The notes below the pieces were generated by a model. The model was given only the letters and a program-made list of their open reading frames with translations, was not told the DNA's origin and did not search any database. A program made the translations under genes and the position numbers. Shown here piece by piece: positions 33,248-41,877 of a DNA stretch of 64,000 nucleotides; the first letter of the stretch is position 1; every line of letters starts with the position of its first letter. Source of the stretch: Flavobacteriaceae bacterium UBA3611 (lineage in GTDB: Bacteria > Bacteroidota > Bacteroidia > Flavobacteriales > Flavobacteriaceae); assembly GCA_002375495.1 (NCBI GenBank), contig DFLU01000007.1, positions 164,886 to 228,885 of the forward strand. The letters run 5' to 3'.

Positions 33248-34021
33248 TTGGATTTTTTCGATGTACGCGTCATAGATATTATTGATATTGTGCTAGCCGC
33301 ATTCCTGATGTATTATCTGTACAAGTTAGTGCGCGGTACTGTAGCCATTAATATTTTTGTAGGTATCGTTATTATTTATGCGATTTGGAGGCTTACCGAG
33401 TTGCTCCAAATGGAATTGCTGAGTAAAATATTGGGCGGATTCTTAGGCGTTGGTATGTTTGCGCTTATTGTTGTCTTTCAGCAAGAGATCAGGAAATTTC
33501 TACTCATGTTGGGCTCTACAAATTTTACCGCTAGACGAAAGGTTTTTAAAAAACTAAAATTATTTTCTTCGGAAAAGGAAAGCAACACAACCCTTGAGCC
33601 TATTTTGAAGGCTTGCGAAAACATGGGCAGATCGCAAACTGGAGCCCTTATCGTAATAAAACGGAACAACAGTCTCGATTTTATTAAAAATTCTGGAGAC
33701 ACCATGAAAATGGAGGTTAACCAACCCATTATTGAAAGTGTGTTCTATAAAAACAGTCCGCTGCACGACGGTGCCATGATTATTGAAGAAAATACCATCA
33801 CCGCCACCCGTGTTATTTTACCTGTGAGCAACGATAGACGTATTCCGCAGCGTTTTGGCCTGCGTCATCGTGCAGCCGTAGGGATCACCGAAAAAACCGA
33901 TGCCGTTTGTTTGGTTGTGAGCGAGGAGAACGGACAGATTTCATACTTAAAAGAAGGAGATTTTGTACTCTACGAAAACTTAGAAGATCTTAAAGAACAA
34001 CTTGAACAAGACCTAGATTAA
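33248..34021 (+). CDS. cdaA: Diadenylate cyclase CdaA
   Basis: 257 residues from TTG 33248. Three N-terminal transmembrane helices are followed by a DAC domain with LHDGAMII (DGA motif, about residue 175) and RFGLRHRAAVG (RHR motif). It makes the second messenger c-di-AMP from ATP at the membrane. The folP-cdaA pairing is common in Bacteroidota. Confidence 0.95.
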   Translation: MDFFDVRVIDIIDIVLAAFLMYYLYKLVRGTVAINIFVGIVIIYAIWRLTELLQMELLSKILGGFLGVGMFALIVVFQQEIRKFLLMLGSTNFTARRKVFKKLKLFSSEKESNTTLEPILKACENMGRSQTGALIVIKRNNSLDFIKNSGDTMKMEVNQPIIESVFYKNSPLHDGAMIIEENTITATRVILPVSNDRRIPQRFGLRHRAAVGITEKTDAVCLVVSEENGQISYLKEGDFVLYENLEDLKEQLEQDLD

Positions 34022-34023
34022 CT

Positions 34024-34872
34024 ATGGAATGTAAGAACTGCCAAAAGCAACTAGCCCCCTCTGATAAGTTTTGCGGTAATTGTGGTGCCCGCATTGTAGA
34101 CCAGCAATTAACTTATAGGTACCTAGCCAATGAAATGTCTGAGCGTTTTTTCAATGTAGAAAACAATTTAATTTTACGTACTATAAAGGACATGTTTGTA
34201 AGACCAGGAGCTGTAATTGATGGCTACATTCACGGTGTTAGAAAACGTCATTTAGGGGTCGCAAATTATCTGGCACTCGCCATTACGCTTTCGGGATTGT
34301 TTCTTTTTATAATGCAAAAATTTTTCCAAGAAAACATGGATATGGCTTGGATGGGACAAGAAGACAACCCCATGCTACAGGATACGAGTTGGCTTGATTT
34401 TATGTATGAATACCAGTCAATCATGTATCTTGCCTTCATTCCATTTTATGCGCTTTTAGCCAAATTAACATTCTTCAATTACCGCGGGAGAAACAATTAT
34501 TTGCACCATTTAATAATCGCAACCTATTCTCAAGCACATATTAGTATTGTCACTTTTCTTCCTGGAATTCTAATCATGCTTTTAGGAATTAACTTTTTTA
34601 AGTACACTTACTTCTTCTCGTTCCCTCTAATTATCGTTTATTCAGCTTACGTTTACAAAAGTTTCTACCAAATATCACTTGGGAAAATTATCGGTAAAAC
34701 GCTACTCTTTATAGTAATAACTTCGATATTATATGTAGGATTGTGGATTGGCATCTATATAATTTTGATGCTTACAGGGGTTATTGATTTCCAAGAAATG
34801 ATGGAAGCCCAAAAAGCAGCGCAAGAAGGAACTAGTTATATCGCCTCTTCGGTCATAAATTGGACTTCGTAA
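34024..34872 (+). CDS. DUF3667 zinc-ribbon membrane protein
   Basis: 282 residues. An N-terminal zinc ribbon (CKNCQKQL...FCGNCGARI) is followed by a soluble stretch and four or five hydrophobic segments, the DUF3667 layout. It starts 2 nt after cdaA. Its end overlaps the convergent ABC exporter gene by 37 nt. Function unknown. Confidence 0.82.
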   Translation: MECKNCQKQLAPSDKFCGNCGARIVDQQLTYRYLANEMSERFFNVENNLILRTIKDMFVRPGAVIDGYIHGVRKRHLGVANYLALAITLSGLFLFIMQKFFQENMDMAWMGQEDNPMLQDTSWLDFMYEYQSIMYLAFIPFYALLAKLTFFNYRGRNNYLHHLIIATYSQAHISIVTFLPGILIMLLGINFFKYTYFFSFPLIIVYSAYVYKSFYQISLGKIIGKTLLFIVITSILYVGLWIGIYIILMLTGVIDFQEMMEAQKAAQEGTSYIASSVINWTS

Positions 34873-36602
34873 AGGTTTTTGTAATACCCATCTGGGCGTT
34901 CTAACAACTCCAAATGGGTGCCAGACTCAACTATTTTACCGGCGTCCATCACCAAGATTTTATCTGCCTTTTTAATCGTCGCCAAACGGTGGGCAATAAC
35001 GATAGACGTACGCCCTTGTGTTATTTTATCGGTTGCTGCCTGTATCATCTCTTCAGAATACGAATCGACTGATGACGTTGCCTCATCTAAAATTAAAATA
35101 CTAGGGTTACTCACATAAGCGCGTAAAAAAGCAATCAGCTGGCGTTGCCCTGAAGAAAGCATGCTTCCCCGTTCTTTTACATTGTAATGGTACCCATTGG
35201 GTAGTGAAGTGATAAATTTATGTACACCAATGGCTTTAGCGGCCTCAATAACTTCTTCTTCGGAAATGTTTGTATCGTTTAAGGTGATGTTGTTCAATAT
35301 GGTATCTGCAAATAAGAACACATCTTGAAGCACCACGGCTATTTGGCTGCGCAGCGACGCAAGCGTATATTCTTTTATATCTACCCGATCTACTTTTATA
35401 GTTCCGCTATTGATCTCATAAAAACGGTTCAGTAAATTGATGATGGTAGATTTTCCCGCTCCGGTGGCCCCAACTATTGCGATGGTTTCGCCCGGATACA
35501 CCTTAAAAGAAATATCTTTGATCACTTCTTCTTTTTCATTATACCCAAACCGAACGTTTTCAAAAGCAATGGCTCCTTTCGCATCAGTTAATACTTTTTC
35601 TCCTTCATTTGAGATATGCGACTTGGTATCTAAAATTCCGAATACGCGATTGGCAGCAACCATCCCCATTTGCAGCGTATTGAATTTATCGGCAATTTGA
35701 CGTAACGGCCTGAATAACATTTGTGAATATTGAATAAAAGCTGTCACAATACCGAGTGTAATCACTCCACCTTCCGCAGCATTAAGTCCGCCATACCAAA
35801 CTATGAGCCCAATGGCAATACTCGAGGCCATTTCAGCAATAGGGAAAAAGATGGAGTTGTACCAAACAGTCTTCACCCATGCTTTTTTATGTTTTTGGTT
35901 GATATCAATAAAGCGTTTGTATTCGGTTTCTTCACGTGTAAAAATCTGTACGATTTTCATTCCCGTAATGCGCTCTTGTACAAATGAATTAAGATTGGCC
36001 ACTTGGTTCCGCACTTCTTCAAAAGCCACTTTCATCGCTCTCTGAAATACACGTGTGGCATATATAATGAGCGGTAATATAGCAAATACAATAAGTGACA
36101 GTCGCCAACTCATATACAACATTACACCGGCAATGGTAAGCATTTTCAGCAAATCGCTGATGATCATAAACAGCCCTTGGCTAAATATGGAAGAAATGGT
36201 CTCGATATCATTTACGGCACGGGTTGTAAGCCTACCAACCGCACTTTTGTCGAAATATTTCATTTTAAAACTGGTCATGAGTTTGAACAGTTTTACGCGT
36301 ATGTCTTTGATAACATTTTGGCCCAACCAATTGGCATAATAAATAAAGGATAGCTGAAAAAACACCTCTAGCACGAGTACTCCCAGCATGAGCATGAGGT
36401 AATACTGCAACAACGGTAAATCCCGATTGAACATGGCGTTGTCTATGGCAAGTCGCAGCAGGTGCGGACTTAAAACCGCGAGACCCGACATGGCAATGGC
36501 AGCAAATGCCACAAAATAGAAGGTACCACGATACGCATTGGTAAATGCCAACAGTCTTTTGAACAATTTAAAATCGAATGCCTTTCCTGATTCTTTCGCC
36601 AT
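34836..36602 (-). CDS. MsbA-like ABC exporter (fused permease and ATPase)
   Basis: 588 residues. An N-terminal six-helix type IV exporter domain (1-320) is followed by an ATPase domain with Walker A GATGAGKST (about 385), signature LSSGQRQL and Walker B ILILDEAT. The second signature residue is Ser instead of Gly (LSSGQ). It is a half-transporter that would act as a homodimer exporting lipid or a hydrophobic compound. Confidence 0.9.
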   Translation of the reverse strand: MAKESGKAFDFKLFKRLLAFTNAYRGTFYFVAFAAIAMSGLAVLSPHLLRLAIDNAMFNRDLPLLQYYLMLMLGVLVLEVFFQLSFIYYANWLGQNVIKDIRVKLFKLMTSFKMKYFDKSAVGRLTTRAVNDIETISSIFSQGLFMIISDLLKMLTIAGVMLYMSWRLSLIVFAILPLIIYATRVFQRAMKVAFEEVRNQVANLNSFVQERITGMKIVQIFTREETEYKRFIDINQKHKKAWVKTVWYNSIFFPIAEMASSIAIGLIVWYGGLNAAEGGVITLGIVTAFIQYSQMLFRPLRQIADKFNTLQMGMVAANRVFGILDTKSHISNEGEKVLTDAKGAIAFENVRFGYNEKEEVIKDISFKVYPGETIAIVGATGAGKSTIINLLNRFYEINSGTIKVDRVDIKEYTLASLRSQIAVVLQDVFLFADTILNNITLNDTNISEEEVIEAAKAIGVHKFITSLPNGYHYNVKERGSMLSSGQRQLIAFLRAYVSNPSILILDEATSSVDSYSEEMIQAATDKITQGRTSIVIAHRLATIKKADKILVMDAGKIVESGTHLELLERPDGYYKNLYEVQFMTEEAI

Positions 36603-36621
36603 AGCACCTATGATTCTAGGT

Positions 36622-37371
36622 TTATTTTTTTACAAAGATAGTGTTTGGATAGCTTACTTTTGTGAGGTAGAGTCCATGTGCTGGTGCCGAAGCTCCTGCC
36701 CTGCTCCTATCTTTACTTTCAATGATTTGTTGTAGTTCTTCTAATGTTGTTTTTCCAAATCCAACATCCAGCAAAGTCCCTACAATGGCCCGCACCATAT
36801 TTCGTAAAAAACGGTCGGCTGCTATTGTAAAACGCAACCGATTGCCATCTATTTCCCAAAACGCTTTGGTAATGGTACAAATGTAGGTTTTTACATCAGT
36901 GTTTGAACGTGAAAAGCATTGAAAATCGCTAAAGTCGCATAGCATTTCTGCCGCTTGGTTCATCCGGTCAATATCAGGGGTTTGGAAAAGTTGATGTGTT
37001 AATTTTTCAGCAAACGGATCTTTTTGTAGCGAAATTAAATATTCGTATTCTCGCTGCGTTGCGTCAAATCGCGCATGGGCTTCGTCTTGTACTCGTCTTA
37101 TAGATTGTACCGCAATGGCTTTGGGTAGAAACGAGTTTAACCTAAAAATGGTTTCTTCAATATTTGGGATATTTTCAAAGTCGAAATGCGCATACAATTG
37201 CCGGGCGTGTACTCCAGTATCTGTTCTCCCTGCTCCAGTCACTTTTATAGCACTTCGGAAAAACGTAGAAAGGGTTTCTTCCAAAACTTGCTGTACGCTA
37301 ATGGCGTCAGGTTGTATCTGCCAGCCATGGTAAGGGGTCCCGTTGTAGGCTATTTCAATAAAATAACGCAA
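36622..37371 (-). CDS. truA: tRNA pseudouridine(38-40) synthase
   Basis: 249 residues. It has the catalytic aspartate motif GAGRTDTGVHAR (about residue 46), YNGTPYHGWQ near the N-terminus and the conserved RMVRAIVG/RFLRNMVR segment. It modifies the anticodon stem-loop of tRNAs. It lies 19 nt beyond the ABC exporter start, in the same orientation. Confidence 0.95.
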   Translation of the reverse strand: MRYFIEIAYNGTPYHGWQIQPDAISVQQVLEETLSTFFRSAIKVTGAGRTDTGVHARQLYAHFDFENIPNIEETIFRLNSFLPKAIAVQSIRRVQDEAHARFDATQREYEYLISLQKDPFAEKLTHQLFQTPDIDRMNQAAEMLCDFSDFQCFSRSNTDVKTYICTITKAFWEIDGNRLRFTIAADRFLRNMVRAIVGTLLDVGFGKTTLEELQQIIESKDRSRAGASAPAHGLYLTKVSYPNTIFVKK

Positions 37372-37443
37372 AATGAAGATTTAAAATTTCAGCTAAAATA
37401 CGAAAGAGAGTTGAGATTGAGTGGTGAAGTGCGAAGTGGGTAG

Positions 37444-37500
37444 CCCGCCCGCCTGAATGACATGGTCGGGCAGGTACCGAACGTACGTTCGGGCGGGTGG
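37444..37500. repeat. GC-rich palindromic element
   Basis: A perfect 16-bp palindrome CCGAACGTACGTTCGG (37477-37492) is flanked by CCCGCCCGCCTG on the left and CGGGCGGGTGGG on the right, which are also complementary. It is far richer in G+C than its surroundings and resembles the small dispersed palindromes of flavobacterial genomes. Confidence 0.7.
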
Positions 37501-37556
37501 GTTGTGAAAATAAATTTTAATGTTATGGCCCGTCAACTCGTCACCTTATTAAACTT

Positions 37557-37564
37557 TATCTTTG
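37557..37564 (+). promoter_or_regulatory. -7 promoter element TATCTTTG
   Basis: A full TAnnTTTG match 17 nt before the TTG start at 37582. It decides against the earlier in-frame starts at 37462 and 37525. Confidence 0.6.
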
Positions 37565-37581
37565 CTGAAAAAGAATTTCTT

Positions 37582-38073
37582 TTGACTAAAATACTCCTAC
37601 TTAGCGACACCCATAGTTTTATAGACGAAACTGTTTTGAAATATGTACGGCAGGCAGATCAAGTGTGGCATGCGGGTGATATTGGCGATTTGAAAGTTAC
37701 CGATACCCTCAAAAAACTGAAGCCTTTGCAAGCTGTTTACGGAAATATTGACAGCTCAGAAGCAAGAGCTGAATTTCCGCTGGACAATCGATTTATGTGT
37801 GAGGAAGTTTCGGTTTGGATCACCCATATTGGCGGGTATCCGGGTAAATATAATCCGCGTATCCGTGAAGAAATAAGGCGAGACACGCCGAGGTTGTTTA
37901 TTACGGGGCATTCGCATATCCTCAAGGTAATGCCCGATAAAAAATTGAATCTACTGCACATGAACCCAGGCGCTATTGGGAAACATGGCTTCCATCAGGT
38001 GCGCACCATGTTGCGATTTGAAATTAGTGGTAGGGAAATAAAAAACCTAGAAGTAATCGAGTTGCCGAGATAA
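37582..38073 (+). CDS. Metallophosphoesterase (YfcE/MJ0936 family)
   Basis: 163 residues from TTG 37582, chosen because a -7 box lies just upstream and the protein then starts at the first beta strand (TKILLLSDTH). Metal ligands are seen in SDTH, HAGDIGD, YGNID, ITHIGGYPG and ITGHSHI. It hydrolyses phosphodiesters, and the physiological substrate is unknown. Confidence 0.9.
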   Translation: MTKILLLSDTHSFIDETVLKYVRQADQVWHAGDIGDLKVTDTLKKLKPLQAVYGNIDSSEARAEFPLDNRFMCEEVSVWITHIGGYPGKYNPRIREEIRRDTPRLFITGHSHILKVMPDKKLNLLHMNPGAIGKHGFHQVRTMLRFEISGREIKNLEVIELPR

Positions 38074-38078
38074 GAAAC

Positions 38079-38110
38079 AAAAAACCCTCGAAGATGGCAT
38101 TCTTCGAGGG
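38079..38110 (-). terminator. Intrinsic terminator of the DUF4293 gene
   Basis: A perfect stem CCCTCGAAGA (38085-38094) / TCTTCGAGGG (38101-38110) with loop TGGCAT. On the minus strand it is followed by a T6 run. Confidence 0.85.
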
Positions 38111-38138
38111 TCTTGCACTAATAATACTAAGCAATAGT

Positions 38139-38549
38139 TTAACGTAATCGGTCTACAGATTTTACGAGATCTTCATCCTTTTTGATGGCCTTATTGGCCA
38201 GCACTAAAAAAACGATAGAGATGATAGGAAGTAACACCCCAATACCCTTCTCAGAAACCAATGTTTCTCCGGATACCTTTAGCGACCTATATACGAAAAC
38301 TCCCAGTAATACAAAGTTTGATATGATGTTTAAACGGTTTAGTACAAATTGTAACTGCCGCTTCTTAAAACTCAAAATTGAAATCACAGCCAACGCGATT
38401 GAAACAAATATAAGACCGAAAACCAAATATTCGTCACGCGCTATCACAACCATACCTTCTGCATCGGTAATGCTAGGAAACCAGATATACAAACACGCCA
38501 TAACCAAGGCGGAAAGTATCATATAAATGGTTTGAATACGTTGTAACAT
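38139..38549 (-). CDS. DUF4293 membrane protein
   Basis: 136 residues with four transmembrane helices. It has the family N-terminus MLQRIQTIYMILSALVM and a C-terminal ANKAIKKDEDLVKSVDRLR. It is conserved in Bacteroidota and often adjacent to rho, as here (divergent, 199 bp apart). Function unknown. Confidence 0.85.
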   Translation of the reverse strand: MLQRIQTIYMILSALVMACLYIWFPSITDAEGMVVIARDEYLVFGLIFVSIALAVISILSFKKRQLQFVLNRLNIISNFVLLGVFVYRSLKVSGETLVSEKGIGVLLPIISIVFLVLANKAIKKDEDLVKSVDRLR

Positions 38550-38748
38550 CGCTTCGCTGTTGTTGCGGAAGCAAAAATAAGGTTTCTTTTTGAAAGTTTT
38601 AACCCTTCAATTTAAAATATTGTCGTATCATTGTAGCACCTCTTCGTAACCACCTCAATAAAGGTTACTTAGTCTTCAAAATTATTTCTCAAAAAAATAT
38701 CTTCAAAAGAAACGATTTTTTACAATCAAATAAACATTATTCATTTAC

Positions 38749-40449
38749 ATGTTAGAAATTTCAGAATTAAAAGCAAAAAAACTTCCTGAGCTGCAGGAAC
38801 TCGCAAAAACACTCAAAGTACCAAAGTACAGAAGTTTAAAAAAATTAGATCTCGTATACCAAATACTAGACTACCAAGCTGCCAATCCAAAAGCTGTTAA
38901 AGCTGTTGTGGCAGATGATGCTCCTTCCGATGGGGCAGACAACAAAGACAACAAAGACAATACAGACAAAAAACCGTCGAACCAGAAGTCTCGTGCTCCC
39001 CGGAGTAACAACCGGAACCAACAGAACGACAAAAAAGACAGTGGCGACGCTTCGAAAAAAGATGATGCCGGAAAAAGCAATCAGCGTTCAAATTCGAAGG
39101 GTGACACGAACAAATCGTCTTCAAAGTCGAATTCGAGACAACAATCTCACGACAAAAAAGACAGTAGCGACAACAAACAGCGCAACCAGAAGTCTGATTC
39201 GAACAAAGGTTCGAACCGCAATGATAACAGGAATGACAATCGAAACGACAATCGAAATTCCCGAGGTGGCAATCAGCAAAAAAACAACGGCAACAAAGAC
39301 ACCCGCAACCGTTATAAAGAGCCTGACTACGAATTTGACGGCATCATAGAAAGCGAAGGAGTACTAGACATCATGCAAGATGGCTATGGTTTTTTACGTT
39401 CTAGTGATTACAATTACCTTTCGTCTCCAGACGATATTTATGTGTCACAATCGCAGATTCGTTTATTTGGTTTAAAAACTGGAGATACGGTATTGGGTGA
39501 AGTTCGCCCACCAAAAGAAGGTGAAAAATATTTCCCGCTTATCAAGGTGAATAAAATTAATGGTTTAAATCCGAATGTGGTACGCGACCGTGTGTCTTTC
39601 GAGCATTTAACACCATTATTTCCGCAGGAAAAATTCAATATTGCTGAAAAGCAGAGTACTATTTCTACTCGAATTATCGATTTGTTTGCCCCAATAGGGA
39701 AAGGACAACGTGGAATGATTGTTTCACAACCGAAGACGGGTAAAACAATGTTGCTGAAAGATATTGCCAACGCAATTGCAGCCAACCACCCTGAAGTATA
39801 TCAGATCATCCTATTAATTGATGAGCGACCTGAAGAGGTAACCGATATGCAACGTAATGTAAGTGGTGAAGTAGTAGCTTCTACTTTTGACAAAGAAGCT
39901 ACAGAACACGTGCGCGTTGCAAATATTGTGATAGACAAGGCCAAGCGTTTGGTTGAATGTGGCCATGACGTGGTGATTCTATTAGATTCTATTACCCGAC
40001 TTGCAAGAGCATACAATACGGTACAGCCTGCAAGTGGAAAGATTTTGAGTGGTGGTGTAGATGCCAATGCACTTCACAAACCGAAACGATTCTTTGGTGC
40101 GGCCCGTAATATTGAAAACGGCGGCTCATTAAGTATCATCGCGACGGCACTTACCGAAACAGGAAGCAAGATGGATGAGGTGATTTTTGAAGAATTTAAA
40201 GGAACGGGTAACATGGAATTACAACTGGATCGAAAAATCTCGAACCGACGTATTTTCCCAGCTATCGACCTTACTTCTTCAAGCACACGTAGAGACGACC
40301 TATTACTTGATGAAAACACTATACAGCGTATGTGGGTGATGCGAAAGTACCTTGCAGACATGAACCCTGTAGAAGCTATGGAATTTATCAACGATAGATT
40401 TAAGCAAACTAAAAACAACGAAGAATTCCTGATTTCTATGAACGGATAA
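38749..40449 (+). CDS. rho: Transcription termination factor Rho with disordered insertion
   Basis: 566 residues. The N-terminal Rho domain (1-45) is separated from the RNA-binding cold-shock domain (from about 195; GVLDIMQDGYGFLRS) by about 145 residues of low-complexity sequence rich in Asn, Lys, Asp, Ser and Arg, including RNDN repeats. The ATPase core follows with Walker A QPKTGKTM, the Q-loop region and LLDSITRLARAYN. It unwinds RNA at factor-dependent terminators. Confidence 0.96.
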   Translation: MLEISELKAKKLPELQELAKTLKVPKYRSLKKLDLVYQILDYQAANPKAVKAVVADDAPSDGADNKDNKDNTDKKPSNQKSRAPRSNNRNQQNDKKDSGDASKKDDAGKSNQRSNSKGDTNKSSSKSNSRQQSHDKKDSSDNKQRNQKSDSNKGSNRNDNRNDNRNDNRNSRGGNQQKNNGNKDTRNRYKEPDYEFDGIIESEGVLDIMQDGYGFLRSSDYNYLSSPDDIYVSQSQIRLFGLKTGDTVLGEVRPPKEGEKYFPLIKVNKINGLNPNVVRDRVSFEHLTPLFPQEKFNIAEKQSTISTRIIDLFAPIGKGQRGMIVSQPKTGKTMLLKDIANAIAANHPEVYQIILLIDERPEEVTDMQRNVSGEVVASTFDKEATEHVRVANIVIDKAKRLVECGHDVVILLDSITRLARAYNTVQPASGKILSGGVDANALHKPKRFFGAARNIENGGSLSIIATALTETGSKMDEVIFEEFKGTGNMELQLDRKISNRRIFPAIDLTSSSTRRDDLLLDENTIQRMWVMRKYLADMNPVEAMEFINDRFKQTKNNEEFLISMNG

Positions 40450-40474
40450 GGGAACCCCTTGAAAACATAAAAAA

Positions 40475-40509
40475 GCCTTTGGTATAACATACACCAAAGG
40501 CTTTTTTTT
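40475..40509 (+). terminator. Intrinsic terminator of rho
   Basis: Stem GCCTTTGGT (40475-40483) / ACCAAAGGC (40493-40501), 9-nt loop, then an eight-T run. The A tract before the stem extends the pairing. Confidence 0.9.
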
Positions 40510-40800
40510 ATACAACACTGGCAACACATTTAATACACAAAGCGATTTTCAGTGGTACTATTAGATTACATATGGTAGCTATTCTCTTATTTCGATTATC
40601 ATTAAGAACACAAGTAATTCTGAAGTAAAATTAGCCGCTACAACATAATCTACCGATAAGGTCGGTGTTAGACAAACTGAATCTGCCTAACAAAATTAGC
40701 TTCGCCTATTTGTAATGCTTGTATAGAAACTATTTCAAAAACAAAGCCTAATGCGAGTTGAAGTTGATAGAAAAAAGTTAAGGCTGATGATATATTAATG
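40510..40800. other. Intergenic stretch without recognisable gene
   Basis: AT-rich sequence between the rho terminator and the terminator of the convergent T9SS gene. I see no open frame, RNA gene signature, repeat or promoter of note. Confidence 0.6.
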
Positions 40801-40802
40801 AT

Positions 40803-40830
40803 AAAAAAAAGCCCTGCAGTTATGCAGGGC
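40803..40830 (-). terminator. Intrinsic terminator of the T9SS cargo gene
   Basis: A perfect stem GCCCTGCA (40811-40818) / TGCAGGGC (40823-40830) with a GTTA loop. On the minus strand it is followed by a T8 run. Confidence 0.88.
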
Positions 40831-40867
40831 TTTCTTCATTTTCGTAATGTGTTTAAAACACCTAAGC

Positions 40868-41743
40868 TTATTGCTTAACGATTTTCTCAGTTAACGTACC
40901 AGCAGAAGTTCTAACGTTTAAGATGTACACACCTCTTGCAAGGTTAGACAAATCGATAGTTCCGTTGTTGTACTGAACACCAGTATCTTTTCCTAAGATG
41001 TCATACATAGACACAGCCTCAACTTCGATAGTTGAAGGAATGTTTACGTTCAACTCGTTTTGAGCTGGGTTAGGGAAAATAGATACCACATCAGCTAAGT
41101 TGTCTCCAACTCCTAATACTACATCACCAGTAATGTTGATAATGTACTCTTGTGGATCTGCAACGATAGTGTTTGAGTCAGTGTAAGGAATCTCACATCC
41201 AACGTTTGTTCCACCAGTTCCAGTTCCGTCAGAACGTAACCAAGCAGTATTCAATTGACCGTCTGTGTTAAATCCTGGGAAAAATCTCATGTTGATATTT
41301 GTTCCTGAGTCTGGAACGAAAAGCTCGATAGCAGCAATTTCTCCAACTGGGATCACAGCAGGATCAACATCTTCTACTACTACAGTACCGTCATTTGCAG
41401 CACTTAAAATAATATCAGTAGAAGAAATAAGTGTAAACGCAGCAGCACCTAAGTTCTCGTTGTTTACCGTGTAAATGTTAATCTGAGCAGGAGTACCTTC
41501 ATCACCAGTACCTTGTCCAAACTCTACTTGAGTAATCTGAAAATTTTGGTCAACACCAAAATCTTCTTCTAAGCTGTAAGTTCTAGCGAATGCATTATCT
41601 CTGTATTCACCATTACCACTGTTCCAGCATGCTACACCACCCGTACCAGCGTCGGTTGGATTAACACTTTGCGTGTAAGTTGTTTGTGCGTATGCTGACA
41701 TTGTCATGGCAGCAGCAGCCATCATTAAAGTAAATTTTTTCAT
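40868..41743 (-). CDS. Secreted protein with T9SS type A sorting domain
   Basis: 291 residues. A signal peptide (KKFTLMMAAAAMTMSAYAQ) is followed by a beta-rich domain of about 190 residues with no recognised family. A C-terminal type A sorting domain follows: VSIFPNPAQNELNV, MYDILGK, and LARGVYILNVRTSAGTLTEKIVKQ. It should be exported by the type IX secretion system and attached or released at the surface. Confidence 0.9.
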   Translation of the reverse strand: MKKFTLMMAAAAMTMSAYAQTTYTQSVNPTDAGTGGVACWNSGNGEYRDNAFARTYSLEEDFGVDQNFQITQVEFGQGTGDEGTPAQINIYTVNNENLGAAAFTLISSTDIILSAANDGTVVVEDVDPAVIPVGEIAAIELFVPDSGTNINMRFFPGFNTDGQLNTAWLRSDGTGTGGTNVGCEIPYTDSNTIVADPQEYIINITGDVVLGVGDNLADVVSIFPNPAQNELNVNIPSTIEVEAVSMYDILGKDTGVQYNNGTIDLSNLARGVYILNVRTSAGTLTEKIVKQ

Positions 41744-41839
41744 AATAATTATGTATTAAAGTTTAATATTAAAAACCAAATATAACATTCTATACGTAAT
41801 TTACACAAAAAATAATTATTTTTTTTTGATTTTTGGAGC

Positions 41840-41847
41840 TACTTTTG
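41840..41847 (+). promoter_or_regulatory. -7 promoter element TACTTTTG
   Basis: A full TAnnTTTG match 30 nt before ATG 41878. The upstream in-frame start at 41833 precedes this box and is therefore rejected. Confidence 0.6.
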
Positions 41848-41877
41848 AAAGTACACAAACACCTTCAAACCACAGCA

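Noticed and set aside
38646..38667. GTAACC...GGTTAC inverted repeat upstream of rho
   Set aside because: The half-sites are 12 nt apart instead of 4, and no box occurs at the regulon offset. It is not counted as a sulfur operator.
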